Notes: a model not told the origin generated them from the sequence alone. A DNA stretch of 32,024 bases from UBA920 sp038257015 (GCA_038257015.1 JBBSJS010000006.1:1-32024); one strand, 5' to 3'; positions 1 through 6,978 are shown, numbered from the stretch's first letter. Program-made: numbers and translations.

Positions 1-831
1 AAAGGTGGCTTGATGATTGAATTAAACAATGTGACTGGTTTCTTGCCTGTATCTCAACTATCTTTAGAGCACTATCCTCGCGTTGAAGATGGTGATAAGA
101 ATAAAATTCTTTCAATTTTAAATAGCTACGTTGGACAACTTTTCAATGTTCAAGTAATTACTGCTGATAGCGATGAAGAAAAGCTTATCGTTTCTGAAAA
201 AGCTGTACACGAAGAAGAAATGCATTCTAAGATGTCACAATTAAAGATTGGTGATGTCGTAACAGGTCAAATTACTGGTGTTGTAGACTTCGGTGTATTC
301 GTTAAATTCGGTGAATTAGAAGGACTTGTTCACATTTCAGAATTAGCATGGCAACGCATTGATAATCCAAAAGACCTTTATAAGGTTGGCGATACTGTTC
401 AAGGCAAAATTATTGCTATTGAAAAAGGACGCGTATCTCTATCTATTAAACAATTGCAAAACGATCCTTGGCAGGAAGCTGTTAAGAAATATCAAATCGG
501 ACAAGTTGTAAAAGGTAAAATCTCAAAGATAATGCCTTTCGGTGTATTTGTAGAATTGGATGAAGACATTCAAGGCCTTGCTCACTTAATCGAACTTTCT
601 CACAACGATGTTAAAGATGCTAATGAAGTTGTTAAAGAAGGGCAAGAACATGAGTTTAAAGTGATTTCAATTGAACCAGCTGAACATCGCTTAGGACTTT
701 CAATTAAGCAATTAACTGAAGCTCCAAAAAAAGCTGAAGCGGAAAAACCTGCTGAAGTTGTTGAAGTTGTTGAAGAAGCAAAGACTGAAGAAGTTGCTCC
801 TGAAGAAACAACTGAAGAAAAAGCTGAATAA
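1..831 (+). CDS. rpsA: 30S ribosomal protein S1, 3' part (5' end outside window)
   Basis: The reading frame is open from base 1 and begins with the KGGL motif typical of the start of an S1 domain, so the gene enters from the left; the TTG/ATG at 10-15 is internal. Three S1 (OB-fold RNA-binding) repeats are visible: a partial first one with GFLPVSQL, a second at about visible residues 82-152 (KIGDVVTG, DFGVFVKF, GLVHISEL), and a third at about 165-239 (GQVVKGKI, PFGVFVEL, GLAHLIEL). A tail of about 37 residues rich in Glu, Lys and Ala follows. S1 family proteins bind mRNA on the 30S subunit. The two complete repeats match the S1 pattern closely, so the family is secure. How many repeats lie upstream is unknown. 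A strong hairpin terminator begins 10 bases after the stop. Confidence 0.93.
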   Translation, partial: KGGLMIELNNVTGFLPVSQLSLEHYPRVEDGDKNKILSILNSYVGQLFNVQVITADSDEEKLIVSEKAVHEEEMHSKMSQLKIGDVVTGQITGVVDFGVFVKFGELEGLVHISELAWQRIDNPKDLYKVGDTVQGKIIAIEKGRVSLSIKQLQNDPWQEAVKKYQIGQVVKGKISKIMPFGVFVELDEDIQGLAHLIELSHNDVKDANEVVKEGQEHEFKVISIEPAEHRLGLSIKQLTEAPKKAEAEKPAEVVEVVEEAKTEEVAPEETTEEKAE

Positions 832-840
832 TTCCTAGTG

Positions 841-877
841 AATATAAAAAGCACCCACGCTGGGTGCTTTTTATATT
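841..877. terminator. Bidirectional terminator between rpsA and the converging small ORF
   Basis: A perfect 17-bp inverted repeat with a 3-nt loop (cgc). The stem core is GCACCCA/TGGGTGC flanked by A-runs and T-runs, so it can act in both directions. The stop codon of the minus-strand gene (876-878) lies within its right arm. Confidence 0.9.
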
Positions 878-1121
878 ACTCCTTAGATTCTTTTTCTTCT
901 ATTAAATCCTTAATAAAGTCTATATGGCCTTGGAAGTGGCTAACGGAGTATGCCAATGAGTCCTCATATGTCTTCATTGCGCTTTTAAGCTCGTCGATGG
1001 TTCTAGCTTCAAATTCTTCTTTACCACGAACATTTTCATGCTCGGTTTTTTTGGATGTCTCTGAAGTGGGTTTGCCCATAATATACTCACCACTTCCATT
1101 AAATCCTCTAGTTTCACTCAT
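876..1121 (-). CDS. Hypothetical small charged protein (81 aa)
   Basis: I do not recognise a family. The product is 81 aa, hydrophilic and rich in Glu, Lys and Ser, with a probable helical second half (from about residue 37, EFEARTIDELKSAMKTYEDS) and no membrane segment. A -10-like TATAAT lies about 12 bases upstream of the ATG on the minus strand. The stop sits inside the shared terminator with rpsA. Codon use resembles the neighbours and a promoter and terminator are present, so it is probably a real gene. Its role is unknown. Confidence 0.6.
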   Translation of the reverse strand: MSETRGFNGSGEYIMGKPTSETSKKTEHENVRGKEEFEARTIDELKSAMKTYEDSLAYSVSHFQGHIDFIKDLIEEKESKE

Positions 1122-1195
1122 AAAATTTTATTAATTATACCCTCAGTTTAATATATATATATATATTAAACAAGTGTGTTTTTATCTATAAAATT

Positions 1196-1224
1196 AAAAC
1201 CCGAAACTGATTATTTCGGGTTTT
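1196..1224 (-). terminator. Terminator of the deoxyribonucleotidase gene
   Basis: An 11-bp stem AAAACCCGAAA/TTTCGGGTTTT with a 7-nt loop. The stop codon of the minus-strand gene (1211-1213) lies inside the loop, so translation ends within the terminator. Confidence 0.85.
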
Positions 1225-1798
1225 CTAGGATCGGATAAATGACTTCACGCCATTTCGTCCAATCGTTTAGTCTGTGAGGAGTGTCCACGTGTTGATTGTA
1301 GACTGCTCCAAACAAAACATGTGTCCAAGAAGGGCTCTTGTTATAACCATGAATTTCTGGTTTGTCATCAATGAGAACATCGGCATGGATAATTGTTTTG
1401 TCTTGTGTAAAGATCATGTGTTTAACAAATTCTTTACCTAGATATTTCTTTACCCAAGCAGTTTTCTCGCCAATACAAAACATTGATTCTGGGTGAGGTG
1501 TTGTGCAAATCATCACTCTCAGTTTCTCGTCCAGCATTTCATGGATTGCTTCAATCGCCCCAGGTATGGGCTCCATATTAAGGAAGAAACCTTCTTCGCA
1601 TAATAATTCGTAAATAGTGTTGTGATACTTCTCTTCAAAAGCATCTTCAATCCAATACTCGTGTATTTTTCTGGTTGCGAACGCCTCTGGTGGCAAGACT
1701 CGCTCGAGTTTCAAGTCTAAATCTTTTGAAAAATTAACTGAAGTTCCATCCATGTCGTATATGAAAAGAGGAGCTTCTAGCTCTGGGTATTTCGTCAT
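1211..1798 (-). CDS. 5'(3')-deoxyribonucleotidase, NT5C-like HAD phosphatase
   Basis: The 195-aa product fits the cytosolic 5'(3')-deoxyribonucleotidase group of the HAD superfamily, which dephosphorylates deoxyribonucleoside monophosphates. HAD motif I is DMDGT at residues 15-19 (nucleophile D15, acid/base D17). Motif II is the Thr pair at 99-100 within MICTTPHPES. Motif III is K134, and motif IV is DVLIDD at 140-145. The length is typical. The start is supported by a strong Shine-Dalgarno sequence (AAGGAGGAA) about 6 bases upstream of the ATG. The likely role is dNTP pool control or nucleotide salvage. The family is clear from the motifs; the exact substrate is inferred. Confidence 0.85.
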   Translation of the reverse strand: MTKYPELEAPLFIYDMDGTSVNFSKDLDLKLERVLPPEAFATRKIHEYWIEDAFEEKYHNTIYELLCEEGFFLNMEPIPGAIEAIHEMLDEKLRVMICTTPHPESMFCIGEKTAWVKKYLGKEFVKHMIFTQDKTIIHADVLIDDKPEIHGYNKSPSWTHVLFGAVYNQHVDTPHRLNDWTKWREVIYPILENPK

Positions 1799-1853
1799 TC
1801 TAATTCCTCCTTATAGCTAAATATACTAACAAGGCTTGGAGATTTTGACAACT

Positions 1854-1882
1854 AAAAACACTTCTTTTACAGAAGTGTTTTT
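1854..1882 (-). terminator. Terminator downstream of the tRNA-Cys/tRNA-Leu pair
   Basis: A 12-bp stem AAAAACACTTCT/AGAAGTGTTTTT with a 5-nt loop, placed just beyond the 3' end of tRNA-Leu on the minus strand. Confidence 0.8.
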
Positions 1883-1883
1883 A

Positions 1884-1970
1884 TGGTGCCTGGAGAGGGA
1901 ATCGAACCCTCAATCCCTTGCGGGCGGGGGATTTTAAGTCCCCAGCGTATACCAGTTCCGCCACCCAGGC
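1884..1970 (-). tRNA. tRNA-Leu (anticodon TAA)
   Basis: A full cloverleaf with a long variable arm. The acceptor is GCCTGGG with TCCAGGC, followed by discriminator A and an encoded CCA. The anticodon stem GGGGA/TCCCC holds loop CTTAAAA, giving anticodon TAA. The T-loop TTCGATT is present. It is followed by a terminator and lies 5 nt from tRNA-Cys, so the two are probably co-transcribed. Confidence 0.95.
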
Positions 1971-1975
1971 TTTTT

Positions 1976-2050
1976 TGGAGGTGCGAGCGGGATTCGAACC
2001 CGCGCATGGCGGTTTTGCAGACCGCAGTGTTACCACTTCACCATCGCACC
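1976..2050 (-). tRNA. tRNA-Cys (anticodon GCA)
   Basis: The acceptor GGTGCGA pairs with TCGCACC; the discriminator is T and CCA is encoded. The anticodon stem GCGGT/ACCGC with loop CTGCAAA gives GCA. It lies immediately upstream (minus strand) of tRNA-Leu(TAA). Confidence 0.95.
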
Positions 2051-2077
2051 TCGTAATACTCCTCTATCCTGCGCAAA

Positions 2078-2185
2078 CTACGCTTTAACATTTATGTTTG
2101 GCTCTTCAGCTAAGGCGCGATTGACCCAATCTTGTATCGTTTTACTCAAGTGTGAATGTGGGATTGGTGCGGGCTGAGTGAATAA
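2078..2185 (-). other. Short open frame, possible gene remnant
   Basis: About 35 codons are open on the minus strand before a TAG stop. The frame reads as a plausible soluble peptide (for example TIQDWVNRALAEEPNINVKA) but has no ATG and no evident ribosome-binding site; only a TTG could start it. It lies between tRNA-Cys and the transglycosylase terminator. It could be the tail of a decayed gene. Support is weak. Confidence 0.2.
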
Positions 2186-2225
2186 CTATCTAATTTTACA
2201 TTAAGCTAGAACTAAATTCAAGATA

Positions 2226-2249
2226 CAAAAATCCCCCATTCTGGGGGAT
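2226..2249 (-). terminator. Terminator of the lytic transglycosylase gene
   Basis: Stem ATCCCCCA/TGGGGGAT with a 3-nt loop, followed on the minus strand by a T-run, 7 bases after the stop codon. Confidence 0.88.
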
Positions 2250-2256
2250 GATTGTT

Positions 2257-2910
2257 TTATTTAGTGAATGTTAGTGCTGGGCACTTAGATTTAACTACCC
2301 ATGGTTTTGTATTTTTATGGATACCCATATATTTTACAGCAGCTTTCACATTGGCTTCAGCATCGAAAACGCTATGACCAGCTTTGCCTTCATCGGTATG
2401 TCTCCATGTTGACGAAAGGTATTGGAATACTCCACTGGCTGTAGAACGTTTATTTTTACTGAATTGATTATAACCACTTTCCAGCCTAGCAATACACAAT
2501 GGAGTTTCGGGGTTGATTCCGTACTCAGATGAATACTGAACTATAAGCTCTTGAACTTCTTCTTTCGAAAATGTTTTGCCTTTATAGCCTGGGATGGTAC
2601 TTTCTACTCCTAAGACCTGAGCTTGCACTGATAAGTGTTGTTCATGTCTGGCATCTGGATTACAAGACCCAATAGGTCCTGGATAGCAAGGATTAAGTAA
2701 AGTTGGGTTAATCTCTTCTACTGTAGCTATTTGTTCGTTGGTTTTTTGTTTTGAGTTGATTTCAAAAACTAGAGCTTTGTTGGCTGCTTGGTTTTGTGCA
2801 GTGTAAGCTGCGGCCATTGTTTCAGGATAAACCATGAAGACTAATGGTAGGAATGCAATTAATACAATTGCCTTTTCCAATACAGAACCAAGAGACTGAA
2901 TAGCTTTCAT
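2257..2910 (-). CDS. Lytic transglycosylase / SLT-type peptidoglycan hydrolase
   Basis: The 217-aa product has an N-terminal hydrophobic segment (about residues 13-36) acting as a signal or anchor, then a linker of about 75 residues with two Cys, and a C-terminal lysozyme-like SLT domain (about 120-205). The catalytic Glu is E144 in ARLESGYN. The family hallmark ASGVFQYLSSTW (about 158-169) and the later helix with AEANVKAAVKYM support this. Such enzymes cleave the MurNAc-GlcNAc bond of peptidoglycan outside the membrane. A long (over 300 nt), hairpin-rich non-coding region precedes it, so a regulated 5' leader is possible. AAGGAG lies about 14 bases before the ATG, which is wide for a ribosome-binding site. 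Confidence 0.85.
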   Translation of the reverse strand: MKAIQSLGSVLEKAIVLIAFLPLVFMVYPETMAAAYTAQNQAANKALVFEINSKQKTNEQIATVEEINPTLLNPCYPGPIGSCNPDARHEQHLSVQAQVLGVESTIPGYKGKTFSKEEVQELIVQYSSEYGINPETPLCIARLESGYNQFSKNKRSTASGVFQYLSSTWRHTDEGKAGHSVFDAEANVKAAVKYMGIHKNTKPWVVKSKCPALTFTK

Positions 2911-3137
2911 TAAATGTAATCAGACTCCTTATACCTATAGATTACGAGCCTGCAGGTTTCTTTCGACACCCTCATTGCCTGCACTTTCATAACTTAGGAC
3001 TAATATTAAAAGTTATTAATGGACACTTAAGATTACTGTAGAAAAGCGGGTTTTTTACTCTAGTTTCGCCTCTCTTTATGTGAGAGTACGGTAATAAAAA
3101 AGCCTGCCTAAAGCAGTACCTTACATGACATAATACC

Positions 3138-3165
3138 AAAAAACCCGACTTAAATCAAGGGTTTT
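3138..3165 (-). terminator. Second terminator downstream of the TPR gene
   Basis: Stem AAAACCC/GGGTTTT with a 12-nt loop, followed on the minus strand by a run of T. It lies in the long intergenic region, more than 100 nt after the TPR stop, and may also end a leader transcript. Confidence 0.6.
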
Positions 3166-3246
3166 AGGGTCGTTTTACGCTTATTTAAGCTATATTATGT
3201 TTTACTGTGCTTGATTTTGAGCTGAATCGGCATCAAAAAATAGCTT

Positions 3247-3270
3247 AAAATCCCTTTATTTGTAAAGGTT
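3247..3270 (-). terminator. Terminator directly after the TPR gene
   Basis: Stem CCTTTA/TAAAGG with loop TTTG, flanked by A-runs and T-runs, beginning just after the stop codon. Confidence 0.65.
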
Positions 3271-3271
3271 T

Positions 3272-4021
3272 TTACCTATTTGGGCCAATAGCATCTAAGG
3301 CTCTTTGGTAATTCTGATTATCTGGATTTAGCTCCAAAGCTTTGCGAAAAGCTTCAGTGGCCGCTGTTCTGTCCCCAATGTTTAGCGAGCATGAACCTAG
3401 TATCGCGTAGATTTCTGCAAAATTAGGTTGTAGCTCCGCGGCTTTTTGTGCGTAAGGTAAGCATGTTGCAGAATCACCTTGCATCCAGTTGATTTCTGCG
3501 AGTAAATAATTAACTTGCGGATTTTCTGGTTCAATAGCCAAAACTTTTTGTAATTCTTGTTCAGCTTTGTCGTAGCTTCCGTTGACGTAATGGCTCGCCC
3601 CTAACCAATAGCGCGCTTCTGCTTGTTGTTGATCGGTAAGTTGCCCAGATAGTTGTTGCTCAGCTTTAGAAATAACCTCAGAGTAATTCCCTGCTTGCAT
3701 TAATTGCTGGAATTCAGAAAGTGTTTGTGTGGATTCATTGCCGGCAGGGATATTAGTCTCAGGGATGTACTCGTTAATTAAATTGCTGACTGAATCGGCA
3801 TTAAAATTAATACCCTCAATCCCAGTAATTTGGCTCTTTAGTTTTGGATATCCCCATTGAGCAAAAACAACCACCCCTAAGATAAGTGCAATTAACATAA
3901 CGATGAATACAATCTTATTACGCTTGCTGGATTTCTCAACTTGCTCGTAGTTAAATAGATTCGGTTTGCTTGTCTGAGGCTTTTCAGCTGTTGGTGCAGT
4001 GTCTTTAGGAATCTCGTTCAT
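3272..4021 (-). CDS. Membrane-anchored TPR-repeat protein
   Basis: The 249-aa product has a polar N-terminus of about 35 residues, one transmembrane helix (about 37-57), a linker of about 70 residues, and TPR-type helical repeats over about residues 130-249 (for example ARYWLGASHYVNGSYDKAEQ, LQPNFAEIYAILGSCSLNIG and TEAFRKALELNPDNQNYQRA). TPR proteins are scaffolds; the topology puts the repeats outside the cytoplasm if the short N-terminus is inside. The partner is unknown. The start is fixed by the upstream module: -10 TATACT, six bases, then ATG, which suggests a leaderless mRNA. Confidence 0.8.
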   Translation of the reverse strand: MNEIPKDTAPTAEKPQTSKPNLFNYEQVEKSSKRNKIVFIVMLIALILGVVVFAQWGYPKLKSQITGIEGINFNADSVSNLINEYIPETNIPAGNESTQTLSEFQQLMQAGNYSEVISKAEQQLSGQLTDQQQAEARYWLGASHYVNGSYDKAEQELQKVLAIEPENPQVNYLLAEINWMQGDSATCLPYAQKAAELQPNFAEIYAILGSCSLNIGDRTAATEAFRKALELNPDNQNYQRALDAIGPNR

Positions 4022-4092
4022 GGTTAAAGTATAACAAAAACTCCCCTTTAGAGAGAGTTTTTTGATAGGGCTCTATAGTACAGAATGTTAGA
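4022..4092 (-). promoter_or_regulatory. Intergenic terminator/leaderless-promoter module, copy A
   Basis: On the minus strand, after the kinase gene stop: CTAACATTCTGTACTATAG, a hairpin with T-run (AAAACTC/GAGTTTT type), then TTGTTATACT (extended -10), six bases, then the ATG of the TPR gene. It shares its left part (GTACA.AATGTTAGA on the plus strand) and its -10 with copies B, C and E; the stem sequence differs. Confidence 0.75.
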
Positions 4093-4099
4093 GTAAATA

Positions 4100-5125
4100 T
4101 TAGTTTAACAAACGTTTAATAAAGGTATTTAAATTCTTAGATAGGTAGTATGTAAATCTTAACTCTCCTACTAACAATATGTCTGCTCTTTTGTAGTTAT
4201 TTAAATAGTGACCTTTCTCAATCCATAAGTTTAAGACATGCTTATAAAACATAAATCTTATAGAATTTTCTACCTCAGATTTATTGATTGGGTAAATTTG
4301 ATTGTATGCCTTCAGGTAAGCTTTAGCTAGTTTAAATTGCTTGGCTGTGAAGTAAGAGTTGAAACAAATAATAAGCATTGATCTCACTAATTCAGTACTT
4401 CGTGGTCGAGTTTCAGTTTTCTCTAAATCAAAAATATGTGTTACTTGGTCATTCTCGTCAAAGAAAAGATTTTGAGCATGGTAATCACCGTGCACGACAT
4501 GATTTTTACCTAAGCCTTGGACTTTAATTTTCTTAGGGAAAGAGTCAGCTATGGATGATTTAAGTTTGAGTATATTTAAGGCTAATTTATCAAAGTCTGT
4601 CTTCGTTTTCTTTTTATTAATAACGTGGGTAACTTTATTAATGTAATTGCGAAAATCTAATTGCGCTGCTTTATCTAGTACTTTCTTCGGGTCCCATTCA
4701 TTAATACGTTCTTTTGATAGTTTTGATTTATTTTTCTCACTCAATTTATGCATCAATGCCAAGTTACTAGCTATTGATTGTGCCATGGCAGGAGTTAATT
4801 TATCTTTTTTATGATCAAAGCCTCGGGCTTTTACGAAAGGATATAAAGAATAATATTCTTTATTGATTTCAAAATAACTCTTCCCGGCTTTAGTTTTGAT
4901 TGGCAAGATAATTGGGATATCTTTACTGGCAAAAAATTCTTCAGTCTCGGAAATAATTGGTAATCTGTTACCAACAGAGTTTCGATACTTTTTCAGAAAA
5001 TATTTGTCCGTCTTATTCGTTAGTATATAATTGTCACTTAAAAACCCACCTTTCGCTTTCCCTTTGTACGCTAGAGGTGAGATATTGAATAATTGATTAA
5101 TCTTTTTTAGCAGTATTTTATCCAT
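4100..5125 (-). CDS. APH-family (protein kinase-like) small-molecule phosphotransferase
   Basis: The 341-aa product matches the aminoglycoside phosphotransferase/choline kinase/homoserine kinase fold. The catalytic loop is HGDYHAQN at residues 212-219 (D214 base, N219 metal). The metal-binding DFG equivalent is FDLE at 232-235 (D233). The upstream N-lobe has YFLKKYR at about 42-48, with a candidate ATP-binding Lys. The substrate cannot be told from sequence; sugars, choline or homoserine are all possible. It is one unit of a series of single-gene cassettes separated by repeated terminator/promoter modules, with -10 TATACT seven bases before its ATG. It is lysine-rich (KNKSKLSKER, INKKKTKTD). 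Confidence 0.82.
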   Translation of the reverse strand: MDKILLKKINQLFNISPLAYKGKAKGGFLSDNYILTNKTDKYFLKKYRNSVGNRLPIISETEEFFASKDIPIILPIKTKAGKSYFEINKEYYSLYPFVKARGFDHKKDKLTPAMAQSIASNLALMHKLSEKNKSKLSKERINEWDPKKVLDKAAQLDFRNYINKVTHVINKKKTKTDFDKLALNILKLKSSIADSFPKKIKVQGLGKNHVVHGDYHAQNLFFDENDQVTHIFDLEKTETRPRSTELVRSMLIICFNSYFTAKQFKLAKAYLKAYNQIYPINKSEVENSIRFMFYKHVLNLWIEKGHYLNNYKRADILLVGELRFTYYLSKNLNTFIKRLLN

Positions 5126-5200
5126 TAAAATCAGTATAACAAAAAACCTTCCTTTCGGGACGGCAGTTTGTGCGGAGGCATATAGTACAAGGTGTTAGAA
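5126..5200 (-). promoter_or_regulatory. Intergenic terminator/leaderless-promoter module, copy B
   Basis: Same order as copy C: CTAACACC, GTACTA, the conserved block CTCCGCACAAACTGCCGTCC, a hairpin (5147-5163, loop GAAA; one G-A mismatch in the stem), a T-run, extended -10 TGTTATACT, seven bases, ATG of the kinase gene. Confidence 0.85.
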
Positions 5201-5210
5201 TATCAACCAT

Positions 5211-5594
5211 TCATTCTTCATAGACCTCTATTGGTAAACCATCGGGATCAGTAAAAAAGAAAAACTTTTTCCCCGTAGTTTCATCATCCCTAATTTCCTG
5301 CAACTCTACTCCTTTATTTTTTAGCTCTTCTCGCACTCCTTCTAGGCTATCAGTTGCCAAGGCTAGATGTCGCAAACCGGTTGCTTCCGGATAGCTTGGG
5401 CGTTTGGGTGGATTTGGGAATGAAAATAATTCAATTTGACTATCCCCTACTTTTAAATCTAGTTTATAAGATTGTCGATCTTTCCTAAAATACTCATTTA
5501 ATATTTTAAGTCCTAAAATCTCAGTATAGAATTTCTTTGATGTCTCATAATTAGACGCAATAATTGCTACGTGATGGATTTTATTTAAATTCAT
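5211..5594 (-). CDS. VOC-superfamily (glyoxalase I-like) metalloprotein
   Basis: The 127-aa product is a typical two-module VOC fold. Metal-ligand positions are visible: H8 (KIHHVAII), E55 (SQIELFSF), H76 (LRHLALAT) and E123 (LPIEVYEE), the H-E-H-E pattern of Ni/Zn glyoxalase I-type enzymes. It could be a lactoylglutathione-lyase-like detoxification enzyme or a dioxygenase or lyase; the substrate is not predictable. An in-frame upstream extension to 5681 exists, but its 29 codons are the translated intergenic module. The correct start is the ATG at 5594, six bases behind -10 TATACT. Confidence 0.85.
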   Translation of the reverse strand: MNLNKIHHVAIIASNYETSKKFYTEILGLKILNEYFRKDRQSYKLDLKVGDSQIELFSFPNPPKRPSYPEATGLRHLALATDSLEGVREELKNKGVELQEIRDDETTGKKFFFFTDPDGLPIEVYEE

Positions 5595-5668
5595 AAAATC
5601 AGTATAACAAAAACCGCCCTTTCGGGACGGCAGTTTGTGCGGAGGTCTGTAGTACAGGGTGTTAGAAT
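5595..5668 (-). promoter_or_regulatory. Intergenic terminator/leaderless-promoter module, copy C
   Basis: On the minus strand: TTCTAACACCCTGTACTACA, a conserved spacer, hairpin CCGTCC/GGGCGG with a CGAAA loop (5614-5630), a T-run, TGTTATACT (extended -10), six bases, ATG of the VOC gene. The G-T pair here against the T-A pair in copy E keeps the stem. Confidence 0.88.
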
Positions 5669-5670
5669 AG

Positions 5671-5969
5671 TTATTTGCCACGATAGATATAAATCTGCCA
5701 TAGAATAAGTCCTGTAGTTACAATGCCAATTCCTTGCCCTAGTATCAAAGACCAGTCCTTAAGAAAAACTCCATGCAGTGTCCATAGTGCGTAAGATAAA
5801 AAAGCTAAGACATAAAATGAAGTAGAAATTCCCTTAGTGACTGGGCCTTATAATTTTTTCTCATCTGATCTGGGAAACCCACTATTTTAACTAATACTCC
5901 AAAGGCAACTGTCAGTACAGCAACTAGCAACGGGATTGAAAAATTATTTACAAGATCGAGTATGTTCAT
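5671..5969 (-). pseudogene. SemiSWEET-type sugar transporter, frameshifted
   Basis: Read in two frames, the locus gives a complete SemiSWEET/MtN3-like three-helix transporter of about 99 aa. Frame one starts at ATG 5969 (MNILDLVNNF), has helix 1 and the loop GFPDQMRKNYKAQS, where PDQ stands in place of the usual PQ. Frame two continues TKGISTSFYVLAFLSYALWT, helix 3 and IYIYRGK before the stop. The frames join at about 5838-5840, where one base seems to be missing. SemiSWEETs dimerise to move sugars across the membrane. The start is six bases behind TATAAT with TGG before it (extended -10). It could be a true pseudogene, an assembly error, or recoded. Confidence 0.8.
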
Positions 5970-6080
5970 AATTCCATTATACCAAAATATTATCCAATAT
6001 AGGGTGCAAAGCTCAGCAAACGAAAATGCATCACGCCAGTGATGCATTTTTCATGACCCTCATACTGCAGGATGTTAGAA
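5970..6080 (-). promoter_or_regulatory. Variant intergenic module, copy D (terminator plus promoter)
   Basis: After the methyltransferase stop the minus strand reads ATTCTAACATCCTGCAGTAT, like the other copies. It then has a different terminator, the perfect stem AAAATGCATCAC/GTGATGCATTTT (6023-6050), about 40 bases, and TGGTATAAT (extended -10) six bases before the SemiSWEET ATG. The ends of the module are kept while the middle differs. Confidence 0.7.
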
Positions 6081-6081
6081 T

Positions 6082-6904
6082 TTATTTCTTTTCTAAGACC
6101 ATCGCTGGATAACGAAAAGCTCCGCTTTTAAATCCATTTCTCATAGCTTTAAAAGATTGGAGGAATTCAATAAATTCTTTACTGTGTTCCCGGGCAAGAG
6201 ACCATAATGCTTTGTTTTTTATTGACTCCGACGTAATGTCCCAAGTCTTGGAGACTCTATCACTTATGTCCTCGTAATAGACAAGTCTCAATCCATTATT
6301 GTCTATATGTTTTTTGTACTCGGTTAGAGTTGGTAGCGAAACTAGCATTCCTTTCTCTATTGGTTCGATATATTTTAGCTTGCTTGCTTTATCTAAATTG
6401 TCATCTGCTAGCCAGTCGGTAATGCACATTCGTCCCCCGGGTTTCAATAATTCACTGGCCCGTTTAAACAGATTTTTTCTGTTATTTAGATGAGATATCA
6501 TTTCTACGGACCAGATAATGTCGTACTTCTCGTTCAGTGTAATATCATTCGCGTCCATAACTTTAAATTGAGGCTTGTTTTTTATATCTAATTTGGTCGA
6601 TGCCTCAGTTGCCATCTCTACTTGTACTGGGCTTATAGTGATGCCAGTGACATTACATTCGTATTTTTTGGCGAGGTACATCGAAGTTCCACCGATACCG
6701 CACCCAATATCCAGAACTTTAGATTTATTTTTTTAACCCTGATTTATTAATCAATACTTCAATGAGATTTTGCGATGCCTCTTCTTTATTTTCTTTGCCA
6801 GTTATCCAGTAACCATGATGAATATGTTGACCCCATAACTTTTCGTAATATGGTGACGCAAGGTCATGGTGCTCTTGGATTTTTTGAGTATTATTATATT
6901 TCAT
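6082..6904 (-). pseudogene. Class I SAM methyltransferase, frameshifted in an A7 run
   Basis: The C-terminal 199 codons are open, but the true N-terminus lies in another frame starting at ATG 6904. It reads HHDLASPYYEKLWGQHIHHG, the usual N-terminus of tocopherol/sarcosine-type methyltransferases. SAM motif I VLDIGCGIGG (about residue 63 of the joined protein) is in the second frame. The join is at a homopolymer of seven A on the coding strand (6728-6734); one A fewer restores a 273-aa protein. Later motifs include DIIWSVEMISHLNN and LLKPGGRMCITDWL. The start lies six bases behind -10 TATACT. It may be inactive, rescued by slippage, or a sequencing artefact. Confidence 0.82.
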
Positions 6905-6976
6905 ATTTCCAGTATAACAAAAAACCGTCCTTTCGGGACGGCAGTTTGTGTGTAGGTCTGTAGTACAGATGTTGGA
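6905..6976 (-). promoter_or_regulatory. Intergenic terminator/leaderless-promoter module, copy E
   Basis: On the minus strand: TCCAACATCTGTACTACAGA, a conserved spacer, perfect stem CCGTCC/GGACGG (6925-6941) with a CGAAA loop, a T-run, extended -10 TGTTATACT, six bases, methyltransferase ATG. The left end touches the stop codon of the next gene upstream. Confidence 0.88.
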
Positions 6977-6978
6977 CT

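Larger units (their letters stand above)
2911..3271. other. 361-bp intergenic region with stacked hairpins
   Basis: No gene is seen. From right to left on the minus strand it holds a terminator after the TPR gene (3247-3270), an inverted repeat TTTAAGCTA/TAGCTTAAA (3184-3192 with 3240-3248), a second terminator (3138-3165), a third hairpin with T-run (3096-3116), a compound imperfect stem around a CTCTC/GAGAG hairpin (about 3044-3110), and a TGCAGG/CCTGCA hairpin (about 2949-2985) shortly before the transglycosylase gene. No known riboswitch consensus was recognised. Confidence 0.6.

Noticed and set aside
1146..1171. Palindromic TA repeat as a functional site
   Set aside because: It is a simple (TA)n tract with flanking complementary bases; low complexity explains the symmetry.
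2911..3120. ydaO-type c-di-AMP riboswitch before the transglycosylase gene
   Set aside because: Gene context fits, but none of the conserved blocks of that riboswitch could be found on the minus strand.
5595..5681. N-terminal extension of the VOC protein (start at 5681)
   Set aside because: The 29 extra codons are the translated intergenic module C, including its hairpin and -10 box. The conserved domain begins at ATG 5594.
4022..6976. Integron attC sites between the cassette-like genes
   Set aside because: The modules have AAC and GTT at the expected ends and a fitting length (about 66 bases), but the flanking bases do not match RYYYAAC/GTTRRRY well and the whole module does not fold as one long imperfect hairpin. 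The inner terminator and promoter explain most of the conservation. No integrase is in the window.
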